From the NCBI RefSeq assembly GCF_004340875.1, contig NZ_SLXQ01000005.1, forward strand, positions 248,001 to 312,000: a stretch of DNA of 64,000 bases. The letters run 5' to 3'. Source of the stretch: Tamaricihabitans halophyticus (GTDB lineage Bacteria > Actinomycetota > Actinomycetes > Mycobacteriales > Pseudonocardiaceae). A program made the position numbers and the translations under genes. Of the stretch, positions 47,329 through 55,678 are shown in pieces (the first letter of the stretch is position 1; the number at the start of each line of letters is the position of its first letter). Under the pieces are notes generated by a model. The model did no database searches. It saw only the letters and a program-made list of their open reading frames with translations, and was not told the DNA's origin.

Positions 47329-47925
47329 ATGCCCACCCCAACCAAGGGCGCCCGTCTTGGCGGGTCGCCGGCGCACGAGCGGTTGATGCTGGCGAACCTC
47401 GCCACATCGCTGTTTGAGCACGGCAAGATCAAGACGACGGAGACCAAGGCGAAGCGCCTCCGCCCGTTCGCGGAACGGCTTATTACCAAGGCCAAGCGCG
47501 GCGACCTGCACAACCGCCGGGAGATCATGAAGGTCATCCGGGACAAGGACGTTGTGCATAAGCTCATGGCGGAGATCGGGCCGTTTTTCGCCAACCGCAA
47601 TGGCGGTTACACCCGAATCACCAAGACGATGCCGCGCAAGGGCGACAACGCTGATATGGCCGTGATCGAGTTGATCTCGGAGCGGCTGGTGACCGAGGAA
47701 GCCGAAAAGGCTCGTGGCACCAAGTTCGCCAAGGACGAGCCGGTCGCTGCGGCACCGAGCGAGCCGGCGGTTGACGAAGCAGCAGCCGACGACGACGCTG
47801 CGGTGGCGGACGACGCCAAGGGCGAGGACAACGCGGAGGCTGTGGACGCGCCAGAGGCACAGGCAGATGCCGAGCCTGCGGAGGACGCGGACGCGAAGTC
47901 GGACGACAAGAAGGACGAGTCCTGA
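47329..47925 (+). CDS. rplQ: 50S ribosomal protein L17 with long acidic tail
   Basis: The first 120 residues or so are a normal L17 ([21 protein letters not shown]). The remaining 75 or more residues form a tail rich in Ala, Asp and Glu ending in DDKKDES, making 198 residues in total. Actinobacterial L17 often carries such an extension. The stop overlaps the proposed CTG start of truA. Confidence 0.96.
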   Translation: MPTPTKGARLGGSPAHERLMLANLATSLFEHGKIKTTETKAKRLRPFAERLITKAKRGDLHNRREIMKVIRDKDVVHKLMAEIGPFFANRNGGYTRITKTMPRKGDNADMAVIELISERLVTEEAEKARGTKFAKDEPVAAAPSEPAVDEAAADDDAAVADDAKGEDNAEAVDAPEAQADAEPAEDADAKSDDKKDES

Positions 47926-48800
47926 CGGCCGCAAACCCAACGGACGAGCCCACCAACCCGGAGCGGGATGGTGGGCTCGTCCGTTTTCGGCTAGACATCG
48001 CCTACGACGGCACTGATTTCTCCGGCTGGGCGCGGCAACCAAACCAGCGCACGGTCTGCGGTGTACTTGAAGATGCACTAACCCTCATCCTGCCTCGACT
48101 TTCTACGTTTAGCGGGCTAAACGTAGAAAGTAGGGTGCGGCTTACCGTTGCGGGGCGCACGGACGCGGGGGTGCACGCCAGCGGACAGGTCGCGCATATA
48201 GATCTGCCGGAGGACATCGAGCCGGGCGGTTTGCTGCACCGACTTGCCAGGGCGCTACCGCCAGATGTTCGGATCTATGGCATCCACCCGGTCCCCAACG
48301 AGTTCGACGCGCGTTTTTCCGCGCTCTGCAGGCATTACGAGTATCGAGTCGCGGACGCAAGCTGGGGAGTGAACCCACTACGCCGCTGGGACACGCTCGC
48401 CTGGCGCCAGGAACTCGATCTGCGAGCCCTGAACGATGCGGCCACGCTACTTCTCGGCGAGCATGATTTCGCCGCCTTCTGCCGGCGCCGCGAGGGTGCG
48501 ACCACGATTCGCGAGTTGCAGCGGTTCGACTGGACTCGGAACCCAGATGGCATACTCGTGGCACACGTTTCGGCGGATGCCTTCTGCCACTCTATGGTCC
48601 GTAGCCTTGTTGGAGCCCTGCTGCCAGTTGGCGACGGCCGCAAAAGCGTAACCTGGCCCGCTTCGTTGCTTGCCGCACAGGAGAGGTCCAGTTCGGTGAC
48701 GGTGGCCCCGGCCCACGGCCTCGCACTCGTCAAGGTGGACTATCCGCCTGGCGAGCAACTCGCCGCTCGTGCGGCACGCACTCGGAATATTCGCGGCTAA
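47922..48800 (+). CDS. truA: tRNA pseudouridine synthase A with in-frame palindrome insertion
   Basis: This TruA makes pseudouridine at positions 38-40 of tRNA anticodon arms. The conserved N-terminus [21 protein letters not shown] is encoded from 47979, well upstream of the first ATG/GTG-type start in frame. The frame opens no ATG, GTG or TTG before it, so a CTG at 47922, overlapping the rplQ stop (CTGA) and preceded by aagga, is proposed, giving 292 residues. The catalytic Asp is D81 in [10 protein letters not shown]. Residues 59-70 ([12 protein letters not shown]) are encoded by a 34-bp perfect-armed inverted repeat and look like an insertion of about 11 residues between conserved strands. 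Downstream motifs ([32 protein letters not shown]) are intact. Confidence 0.93.
   Translation: MTAANPTDEPTNPERDGGLVRFRLDIAYDGTDFSGWARQPNQRTVCGVLEDALTLILPRLSTFSGLNVESRVRLTVAGRTDAGVHASGQVAHIDLPEDIEPGGLLHRLARALPPDVRIYGIHPVPNEFDARFSALCRHYEYRVADASWGVNPLRRWDTLAWRQELDLRALNDAATLLLGEHDFAAFCRRREGATTIRELQRFDWTRNPDGILVAHVSADAFCHSMVRSLVGALLPVGDGRKSVTWPASLLAAQERSSSVTVAPAHGLALVKVDYPPGEQLAARAARTRNIRG
48098..48131. repeat. 34-bp inverted repeat inside truA (dispersed palindrome family)
   Basis: The arms 48098-48113 and 48116-48131 are perfect 16-bp inverted complements around GG. The core 48106-48123 is CGTTTAGCGGGCTAAACG, identical to intergenic family members. It is the only copy found within a coding sequence and keeps the truA frame open. 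Confidence 0.95.
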
Positions 48801-49714
48801 CTTGCTATACGGCTTAATCGACGGCGATACCGGATAGCAGCGAGAACTTCCTTTATCAGCTCCTCTGGTTGAGCGAGTTTGTCCGCATCAACTATGACGA
48901 ACGTCCAGCCGGCGTGTTCGAGGCGAGCGCGCCGGCTTCGGTCATAGCGGGCCTGCTTCCGGGTGTTGTGCCAACGCCCGTCGTATTCGATCGCAACACG
49001 CTCGTGCTCGAGCGCGAGATCTAGTCGACCGAGTAACTGTTCCCCGTCGTGGACTTCCACCTGCGGCGTCGGAGCCAGGTCGTTGAGCCGCAGGAGCACT
49101 CTGACTTCGGACTCTGGCCGCGACTCGGCGCGGGTGTCCGCGAGTGACTCGGCCTGCCTGGCAACGACCACGCCCCGGTTCCTTCGCCGCTGCAAACTCT
49201 GTTCCAACTCAGCTCGCGACACGAGGTTCGCACGCAGGTAGGCGTCTAGATCGGCAACACCCGTGCGCAGCACCGTTGTGCGAGCATGAGTTCTCGGGGA
49301 GTGGCGTAATAGCAGGTCGATGGCCGTGCGAAGGGGTGTAGCCAGGCGGATGCCGTGCCACTCGGTTGATTCGCTGCGGGTTACCTCGGTGCGGCGAACA
49401 CGGAGTCCGCGGATTGGGCCAAAGCGATGACCCTCCGGTACCACGAACTCGACCGGGTCATTCGGGCCCGCGAGTTCGACGCCCTGGACGGTTGCAGCCG
49501 ACCGCCCGGTCAGCACCGCTTCCGGCGGCACGATCAATGCCGCCCCTCGGCAACGCAACTCATGGGTAACTGGGATGCCGGATGGGACGTAAACGTCCTG
49601 AAATAATCGTCGAAACTGCGCGGTTCGCAGCTGGTAGTCGGTGACGACTCCAGCTGCTCGAGCTTCGGATCCGCGGAACACGTCGGTTAGATCGCTAGCG
49701 CGCATTTGAGTCAT
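48797..49714 (-). CDS. AbiEi-type N-terminal domain with C-terminal DUF559 (Vsr-like) domain
   Basis: This 305-residue protein has an N-terminal winged-helix-like region of the AbiEi antitoxin type ([21 protein letters not shown]...LFQDVYVP). Its C-terminal DUF559 domain has a restriction-endonuclease-like fold, with IEYDGRWHN and [11 protein letters not shown] giving candidate catalytic Asp, Glu and His residues. Such proteins are common singletons in actinomycetes and their function is unknown; no AbiEii toxin gene is adjacent. The ATG at 49714 is preferred to a GTG at 49723. It converges with truA and overlaps it by four bases. Confidence 0.75.
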   Translation of the reverse strand: MTQMRASDLTDVFRGSEARAAGVVTDYQLRTAQFRRLFQDVYVPSGIPVTHELRCRGAALIVPPEAVLTGRSAATVQGVELAGPNDPVEFVVPEGHRFGPIRGLRVRRTEVTRSESTEWHGIRLATPLRTAIDLLLRHSPRTHARTTVLRTGVADLDAYLRANLVSRAELEQSLQRRRNRGVVVARQAESLADTRAESRPESEVRVLLRLNDLAPTPQVEVHDGEQLLGRLDLALEHERVAIEYDGRWHNTRKQARYDRSRRARLEHAGWTFVIVDADKLAQPEELIKEVLAAIRYRRRLSRIAS

Positions 49715-49754
49715 AACACCCACTGTGCGCTAAATACCAGATTCGCCGCTTAAG

Positions 49755-49763
49755 TTATCCACA
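49755..49763 (+). promoter_or_regulatory. Single consensus DnaA box
   Basis: TTATCCACA matches the DnaA box consensus exactly. It is isolated, so it is not an origin. It lies about 40 bases upstream of the AbiEi/DUF559 gene start. Confidence 0.4.
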
Positions 49764-49821
49764 GGCACAAAAACCCAGGAAACTGCCGCTGAGCCTGTTG
49801 ATCCCCGCAGCCCTTAATCAA

Positions 49822-49839
49822 CGTTTAGGGGGCTAAACG
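49822..49839. repeat. Dispersed palindrome variant (GGGGG centre)
   Basis: The element reads CGTTTAGGGGGCTAAACG, with one change in the left arm next to the centre. It lies 15 bases past the stop of the minus-strand gene that ends at 49855. Confidence 0.88.
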
Positions 49840-49854
49840 AAACAAAAGTGCAGG

Positions 49855-50592
49855 TCAGTCGCCTCGACGAACTGGCCCGAGGATCTGCTGTTCCTTTTGC
49901 GTAGTGACCAATCGGAGCGGACGCCACAGATTTCGGCCCAACGCAATCACCTGATCGTCCTTCAAAGTTGTGATCTGATGGACCATTGGTGGCGGTAGAC
50001 GCCAGATTCGAGCAGCCAGTTGGGCCTGCCCAGCCGGCAGTCGCTGCATCAGCACAAGATCCGCGGAGTTGGCCGTCGCGCCAGCCTGCGGGTGCATGTA
50101 CGGCAACACGTAGACCGTCGTCTGCCAGGGAGAGCGTGGCGGAAACAGCTCCTGTGGAGTTGGTCCGCCATCGTGTACCACCAGCAGCGGCGCGTCCTCG
50201 GAAGGACGGGGCAGCTCGACTGGCGATAGCCGGCGAATCTGGACGACCGGCGCTGGCCGACCGTCGGGTCCCGTGCCGGCGGCTTTCGCGATCATTTGCC
50301 ACGCGGTTGGCCGTCCAGTGGCGACCACGATCCATGCGCCAACGGCCATCGCCCGCAGCGCCACCTGGCGCGCCAGATACAGTCCGCCGACCAACACGAT
50401 TCGGGTCGGCGCCGAGCGCAGCGCCGAGATGGTCAGCGGCTCGCCGTTCATCCCTGAGCCGAGGACCATGCCACCGCGGTCGCCGGAAGGGCTGACCGCG
50501 TCCAGCAGTGCGGGCGAAACCAGAAACTCCGGAGCTACGCCAGTATGCCGCTCTTGTGAGTCGACCTGCCTGGTGGTACCGGTCGCGGTCAT
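49855..50592 (-). CDS. Type VII secretion locus protein, possible degenerate ATPase domain
   Basis: I do not recognise a named family for this 245-residue soluble protein. It follows eccE by 25 bp in the same direction and so probably shares its transcript. The order of elements resembles an EccC/FtsK-like ATPase fold: a glycine-containing strand-turn (VLGSGMNGEPL), a Walker-A-like position reading IVLVGGLYLARQVALRA without GKS/T, and a Walker-B-like PLLVVHDGG. The likeness is my inference. The ATG at 50592 has a gggag site; an open frame extends to 50715 inside eccE. A nucleotide-independent structural or regulatory role in secretion would fit. Confidence 0.6.
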   Translation of the reverse strand: MTATGTTRQVDSQERHTGVAPEFLVSPALLDAVSPSGDRGGMVLGSGMNGEPLTISALRSAPTRIVLVGGLYLARQVALRAMAVGAWIVVATGRPTAWQMIAKAAGTGPDGRPAPVVQIRRLSPVELPRPSEDAPLLVVHDGGPTPQELFPPRSPWQTTVYVLPYMHPQAGATANSADLVLMQRLPAGQAQLAARIWRLPPPMVHQITTLKDDQVIALGRNLWRPLRLVTTQKEQQILGPVRRGD

Positions 50593-50617
50593 CCGCGCAC
50601 TCCCAACGCGTCCCTCG

Positions 50618-52057
50618 TCATGCCGTGCCGCCCAACGGCAGGGTGGCGGCCAATCCGGATATTTGCAAACCACGCAGCGGCGTGAGCGTCGTGCCGAGTC
50701 TGCCGGACAGCGCATGCAGCCGCTCGTCGGCGCTTTCTAGCTCTTTCGGGTTTCGCGCGCTGACCCGAACCAGCCCGCGCAAGCCGACCTTGCCCTCATC
50801 CACGCCGGGCGAGATGGACATTGCCACGGTTGCGGAGAGGGCACGTACGCCAGTCAGTGCGTTGAGACTGTTCGCCATTTTGCCCTTTGGCCAGCCAGTG
50901 ATCGCATAGCTGGCATGCCCAATGCCCGCCGCGGTCACACCCGTCCAGCGTTCCTGCAGGTCAACGCGATGGTTTGACCCGGCAACGGCGGTGAGCTCGG
51001 CCGCTGAGACGCCCGCGCGGAGCAACTCGTCCGGATCAAGTGGCCGGGTGGGCACACCGCGTGATTCCAGTGCGTTGCGCACCCGGGAAAGCGCTCCGAT
51101 AAGCGCCCGGTGCGCGCCAACCACACCGCCGCCGCGCTCGCGTACCGCGGCAGGACAGCGCCGTGGGTCGAGCCGTACTGCTACCCACGTCGTTCGCCGA
51201 GCCGCTGCCGGCAGCGGGCCAAGCACCTCAAGGTAGGACGCCAACGCGGGGGAGCTGGCCGGCAGCGATGCGCTGCCTGGGTAGCAGTGCCAGATCACCT
51301 GGATCGTGTCCAGCACCACCCCGCGGTCTTCCAAGCAAGGAGCAAGGGCACCGAGTGGCAGGCTGGGTGCGCTACCGACGTTGCTGACCATCGGCGGGGT
51401 CGGATCGATCAACAGCACCGCCGTCCAGGTGCCGTCGTTCCACGCCATGCCAAGCGGCTTGTGCTCGTGGTCGACGCCATGTGCGACCACCAGGTCCGGC
51501 ACAGCGAGCCGGAGCAGGTTGACTCGAGCGTCATCGGGGCCGGTGACCGACTGATCCTCCACGGCGATCTGCTCCAGTGTTTCCTGGCGAAGCGGATGTG
51601 CCGTTCGAGACGTCGAGCGCAGCGTATAACTGAGCGTAAGTCCAAACCATTGGGTGAACCAGCGGCCGTGCCAGCGCAGCAGGGCGATGATCAACGCGGC
51701 AGCCGCGACGCCAATCGAGACGTAGACCAGCGAGGTATTGATCGCGATCAGGATCAACCCGATCGCCAACCCGATCTCGATCACTACCAAATTCGTCATC
51801 GGCAGCGGGCCGAGATTGATGCCGGAACTGCGTTTACGCACGCCCCCGATCGGTCGATCCTGGCCTGGCTGCGGATGAGCGGCCCCGGAGCTCGGTGGCT
51901 GGCCTGGTGGCGGGCCACCCGGTGGTCCTCCGCCCGGCGGTCCGCCCCCGGAACCTCCGGGCCCGGGGCCACCAGGTCCAGGCGGCCCGGACGGGCGGCG
52001 GGGCGGCTGGCCGCCGGCTGGGTTGTTCCCCTGGCGCGGAGGAGTTGTCACGGACAT
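50618..52057 (-). CDS. eccE: Type VII secretion protein EccE
   Basis: This 479-residue protein has a low-complexity Pro/Gly-rich N-terminus (about residues 8-65), two adjacent membrane spans (about 86-130) and a long cytoplasmic domain with the EccE pattern (WFTQWFGLTLSY...). EccE is a peripheral subunit of the T7SS membrane complex. ESX-4 of M. tuberculosis lacks it, whereas nocardial and other ESX-4-like loci keep it, so this locus is of the ancestral eccE-containing kind. It is transcribed divergently from eccB across a 259-bp gap. Confidence 0.85.
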   Translation of the reverse strand: MSVTTPPRQGNNPAGGQPPRRPSGPPGPGGPGPGGSGGGPPGGGPPGGPPPGQPPSSGAAHPQPGQDRPIGGVRKRSSGINLGPLPMTNLVVIEIGLAIGLILIAINTSLVYVSIGVAAAALIIALLRWHGRWFTQWFGLTLSYTLRSTSRTAHPLRQETLEQIAVEDQSVTGPDDARVNLLRLAVPDLVVAHGVDHEHKPLGMAWNDGTWTAVLLIDPTPPMVSNVGSAPSLPLGALAPCLEDRGVVLDTIQVIWHCYPGSASLPASSPALASYLEVLGPLPAAARRTTWVAVRLDPRRCPAAVRERGGGVVGAHRALIGALSRVRNALESRGVPTRPLDPDELLRAGVSAAELTAVAGSNHRVDLQERWTGVTAAGIGHASYAITGWPKGKMANSLNALTGVRALSATVAMSISPGVDEGKVGLRGLVRVSARNPKELESADERLHALSGRLGTTLTPLRGLQISGLAATLPLGGTA

Positions 52058-52316
52058 CCGCTCGTTCTCTTCCCCTCGTTTGGCTCGAATGCTGCCGAAA
52101 CCAATGTCCTAGATTCTGCTAGAACACGCACGTTAGGCGATAACACACCTCGGTGGGGCGGGTCGGCGACATCTCTTGCTGATCCGGGTGCAGCTGGTCC
52201 CGGATCAGTGATCGTGCGAATCTAGTTCGACCGAGTTGGTAGAACCCGGAGCGGACCGCGGTCCGCACGACTATTCTGCGGAACCGTACCGCGACTGGGA
52301 GAGCTGTAGGCCAAGA

Positions 52317-53900
52317 ATGCCCTCAACACCGACGACAAAGTCACAAGTTCAGGCGTACCGCTTCGTGCTGCGCCGGATGCAGTCCGCGCTCGTGCGTAAG
52401 GACGCGGTGATGCTGCACGATCCGATGCGGACGCATTCCCGTGCGACCGCGGTCGGTGTGGTCATCTCCGCGCTCGGGCTGCTCGGGTTCCTGGTGGTCG
52501 GCATGCTCAGCCCGAAAGGCGGCGGTCCGGATCCAGAGACCATCGTGGTTGGCGAGCAGTCCGGTGCCATGTACATCGCGACGGGCGACCCGATGCAGCT
52601 GATCCCAACGTTCAACCTCGCCTCGGCACGACTGCTCATGGCTGCCCAGCAACAACAAAGCCAGGAGGGCGAGGGCGGCGGCACCGCCGGAAGTGGTGAG
52701 GTCAAGGAGCCCGAGGTCGTCAGCGATGAGGAGCTCGAGGGGATTCCGAAGCAGCGCCCGACCGGTATTCCAACCGGGCCAAGCTTGCTGCCTACCGACG
52801 AGCAGCGGATCTCGAACAACTGGGCGGTCTGCGACAAGATCACCGTGGATCGGAGTCTGGACAATCCGGCGGACACGGGTGCGCCGACCACGACGGTGCT
52901 CGGTGGGATCGATCGACTTGGTGATGAGCTGGGCAGTGGTCAGGCGTTGCTCGCGCATGCGGAGAACAACAAGGTCTACCTGATTTACCGGGTTTCGCCG
53001 GATCCGAACCGCGGTAACACCAATGTGGTGCGCGCCGAGGTCAACATGAGCGACGCCCAGGTGACCTCGGCGTTCAACCTGGAAACCACGCAGCAGCGGG
53101 AGATCAGCATGGGCCTGCTGAACTCGATTCCGCAGGCTGAGCCGCTGAGCGCGCCACAGATCGACGGGGCGGGGAGCCCGAGCGAGTATCTGGGCGATCT
53201 GCAGATTGGCGACGTGTTCCTGTCCGATAGTGCCGGCAGCGGGAACCAGCACTGGGTGGTGCTACCCAGCGGCGTTCAGGATGTACCGGAATCGCTTGCT
53301 CAGCTGGTCCGCAACACCTACCAGCAGACGAGTGGGCGAATTCCGCGGTTGCAACCCTCGGATTTTGCGACAGCGCCGCGTGCGAACGAACTCGAGTCCG
53401 AGGACTACCCCGAGCAGATGCCGCAGATCATTGGCCCAGAGCGGACGCCAGTGTCCTGTTTGGGTTGGTCCGTAGAGGGCGAAGGTGAACAGCGCGACAC
53501 CAAGCTCACCATGCATATCGGCGGGCAGATGCCACGCGACAACGACGGCTCGGGAATCAAGCCGCTGCCCGTCGGCCAGCCAGGGCCGAGTGGGGCCAAG
53601 ATTGACTCGTTCTACATGCCGCAGGGCAAGGCGGCCGTCGTGCATGCCGCGACGTCTCGGGACTCGTTCCAGACCGGGCCGATCTACCTGGTCTCGGATC
53701 GTGGCGTGAAATTCGGCGTGCCTGATGTGCGGACCGCGCAAATCCTGGGCTTGAACAACCGATCGCCCGCGCCGAGCGCGATCATGAGCTTGTTGCCGGA
53801 CGGCGCGTCGTTGAACATGCAAGATGCTCAGCAGACCTACGACAGTGTCGAGTTGCAATCTGGCGCAGCTGGGCTAAGTGGTGCCCAAGGCGGCGGCTGA
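52317..53900 (+). CDS. eccB: Type VII secretion protein EccB
   Basis: This EccB of 527 residues has the conserved cytoplasmic start MPSTPTTKSQVQAYRFVLRRM, a membrane span at residues 43-64, and a large extracytoplasmic domain with the family features (TGDPMQLIPTFNLASARLL, PVSCLGW with its Cys, and a paired Cys in VCDKITV). The open frame extends to 52236, but the family start is the ATG at 52317. EccB is a core membrane subunit of the T7SS pore. It is convergent with mycP across a palindrome array. Confidence 0.93.
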   Translation: MPSTPTTKSQVQAYRFVLRRMQSALVRKDAVMLHDPMRTHSRATAVGVVISALGLLGFLVVGMLSPKGGGPDPETIVVGEQSGAMYIATGDPMQLIPTFNLASARLLMAAQQQQSQEGEGGGTAGSGEVKEPEVVSDEELEGIPKQRPTGIPTGPSLLPTDEQRISNNWAVCDKITVDRSLDNPADTGAPTTTVLGGIDRLGDELGSGQALLAHAENNKVYLIYRVSPDPNRGNTNVVRAEVNMSDAQVTSAFNLETTQQREISMGLLNSIPQAEPLSAPQIDGAGSPSEYLGDLQIGDVFLSDSAGSGNQHWVVLPSGVQDVPESLAQLVRNTYQQTSGRIPRLQPSDFATAPRANELESEDYPEQMPQIIGPERTPVSCLGWSVEGEGEQRDTKLTMHIGGQMPRDNDGSGIKPLPVGQPGPSGAKIDSFYMPQGKAAVVHAATSRDSFQTGPIYLVSDRGVKFGVPDVRTAQILGLNNRSPAPSAIMSLLPDGASLNMQDAQQTYDSVELQSGAAGLSGAQGGG

Positions 53901-53915
53901 CCTGCTCAAAGATCG

Positions 53916-54241
53916 CGTTTAGCGGGCTCACCGTGGTTCCGTATAGCCAGTTAGCCCGCTAAACGTGTGCTCCCCGGAGCCAAGTGTGGTTCGCACTGGT
54001 ATTTCCAAACGCCTCGTTCCTTGAACACAGTTAGCCCGCGAAACTCGGGTATGGAATGCGCGGTTAGCCCGCGGAACGTGGGGCAGGAGCGACGGCCGAG
54101 TTCGCGGTGCGGTGTTCGTGGAGAAGCGCGGTTAGCCCGCTGAACGCGCAAGGAGGACCACGGTCAGCCCGCTGAACGAGGATCGGGGCCACGGTGAGCC
54201 CGCTAAACGCGGGTGGGACACCACGGTGAGCCTGCTAAACG
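53916..54241. repeat. Palindrome array between convergent eccB and mycP
   Basis: Eight copies start at 53916 (GGG orientation), 53948, 54028, 54061, 54129, 54161, 54192 and 54224 (CCC orientation). Intervals of 32, 33, 32, 31 and 32 bp recur, with two larger gaps (80 and 68 bp) that may hold decayed units. Arms vary at positions 3, 5 and 14. The array begins 15 bases after the eccB stop and ends 11 bases before the end of mycP, so it fills the whole 352-bp gap. Confidence 0.92.
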
Positions 54242-54252
54242 CGAATAGGGGT

Positions 54253-55668
54253 TTAGGCGAAGCCGCGGGGTTGTTTGGGTTCGCCGCGGTGGCGGCGGAT
54301 CGCGTGGAGCACGAACATGGTGATGCCGAGGATGGCCAGCGCGCCACCGGTGCCGCCGATCGCGATCGCGATGGGTACCCAGTCTTTTTGGCTCGGCTCC
54401 GGCAGATCGGCGGGCAACTGCTGCGGCTGAGCCCGCTGAATGCCCTCTTCCTCGGGCACGATCGCGGTCAACGCGGCGATGGGGTTCACCACCCCGTGCC
54501 CGGTGAAGGCATCCCGCCCGCCGGGCGCACCGGGATGCTGCGCGGTCGTCTTCAGTCGGTTCATCACTTCGCGCGCTTTGAGATCCGGAAACCTTTCCCT
54601 GACCAGTGCGGCGACGCCGGCCACGTACGGGGCCGCGAAGCTGGTGCCCTGGATCGGCTGCGGGTCCTGGCCCGCCTCTGCCTGGCGGTTGGCGAGCTGA
54701 CCAGGATCGGCGGGGTCCAGCGACACGATGTTGGTGCCGGGCGCGGCCAGACTCACCCACGGGCCGTTCATACTGAACTCCGCGACCGATCCCTGCTCGT
54801 CGATCGCCGCCACGGACAGCACATCCTCGGCGAACCAGGGCGGAGTGACGATGCTCTGCGGCTTGTTCACGTCGTCCTGGTTGTTCTGCGGGCAGTTCTC
54901 GCTGGTGTTCCCGGCCGCGGCGACGACGACGGCATCCCACTGATCTACCGCCTTCCGGACCGCGGCCTGCAGTATCCGTTCGTCCGGCTGGATCGGGCCG
55001 GCTTTTCGGCAACTGTCCACCGAAATGTTGATCACCGTCGCGCCCTGCTCGGCCGCCCTGACCACCGCCTGGGCCAGCGTCTTGGTGTTGCCCGCAGTGT
55101 TCCCGTCGTTCTCCGCGCCCTCCTTGTCGACGACGTACGACTGGCTGGTCTGCCGGATACTCATGATCTGCGCGTTCGGCGCAACCCCGCGGAAACCAAT
55201 GTTCTGCCCGCCCGGCGGATTACCCGCGATGATGCCGGCCACCTCGGTGCCGTGCCCATCGCAATCCTCGCGGCCGTTCGCCTGTTTGTCGACGAAGTCG
55301 CCCGCGCCGATCACTTCCTTGGTGAGGAAGTTGTGATCATTGACTCCGGTATCGATCACCGCGACTGTTTGGCCCTCGCCGGTGGCGATCAGGGACGCCT
55401 CGTCCAGCCGCAGGTGGCGTTGCCCCCACGACCCCTCGGCAAGTACGCCCTCGCCCCGCGCCTCGCCAGCCTTAACGCACTCCGATTCCTTCGTATAAGT
55501 CTCGTCCGGCTCCGGTTCCGCAGGCTGCGGTGCGAGGCCGATGTCCACTGGCGGCGGTGCGGGGTAACCGAGGTCCTGCGCCTGCACCGGCACGGTCGGG
55601 ACCAAGACCGCGATCGTGCCCGCCGTGAGTATCGCCGCTAACCGTTTTGTTCTGCCGAACCGAGTCAT
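54253..55668 (-). CDS. mycP: Mycosin (subtilisin-like T7SS protease)
   Basis: This mycosin of 471 residues has a signal peptide (residues 1-31), a subtilisin domain with catalytic D106 (VIDTG), H139 (DGHGTEVAG) and S343 (GTSFAAPYVAG) and oxyanion N254, and a C-terminal membrane anchor (about 435-457). The N-terminal extension and extra loops are mycosin features. MycP stabilises the T7SS complex and processes substrates. The ATG at 55668 is preferred to the GTG just upstream because of spacing to a gagga site. It follows eccD by about 10 bp. Confidence 0.94.
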   Translation of the reverse strand: MTRFGRTKRLAAILTAGTIAVLVPTVPVQAQDLGYPAPPPVDIGLAPQPAEPEPDETYTKESECVKAGEARGEGVLAEGSWGQRHLRLDEASLIATGEGQTVAVIDTGVNDHNFLTKEVIGAGDFVDKQANGREDCDGHGTEVAGIIAGNPPGGQNIGFRGVAPNAQIMSIRQTSQSYVVDKEGAENDGNTAGNTKTLAQAVVRAAEQGATVINISVDSCRKAGPIQPDERILQAAVRKAVDQWDAVVVAAAGNTSENCPQNNQDDVNKPQSIVTPPWFAEDVLSVAAIDEQGSVAEFSMNGPWVSLAAPGTNIVSLDPADPGQLANRQAEAGQDPQPIQGTSFAAPYVAGVAALVRERFPDLKAREVMNRLKTTAQHPGAPGGRDAFTGHGVVNPIAALTAIVPEEEGIQRAQPQQLPADLPEPSQKDWVPIAIAIGGTGGALAILGITMFVLHAIRRHRGEPKQPRGFA

Positions 55669-55678
55669 CACGGGTTCC

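Noticed and set aside
49755-49763. Replication origin suggested by a perfect DnaA box
   Set aside because: There is only one box, with no cluster, no dnaA/dnaN and no AT-rich region. A single nonamer is expected by chance or may have a minor regulatory role.
53916-54241. CRISPR array or iteron cluster of a replication origin
   Set aside because: Spacers are 13-15 bp and too short for CRISPR. No replication initiator gene or AT-rich unwinding region is nearby.
54226-55641. Plus-strand open frame of 471 codons opposite mycP
   Set aside because: mycP has all its catalytic motifs on the minus strand; the plus-strand frame is Arg-rich and without recognisable domains.
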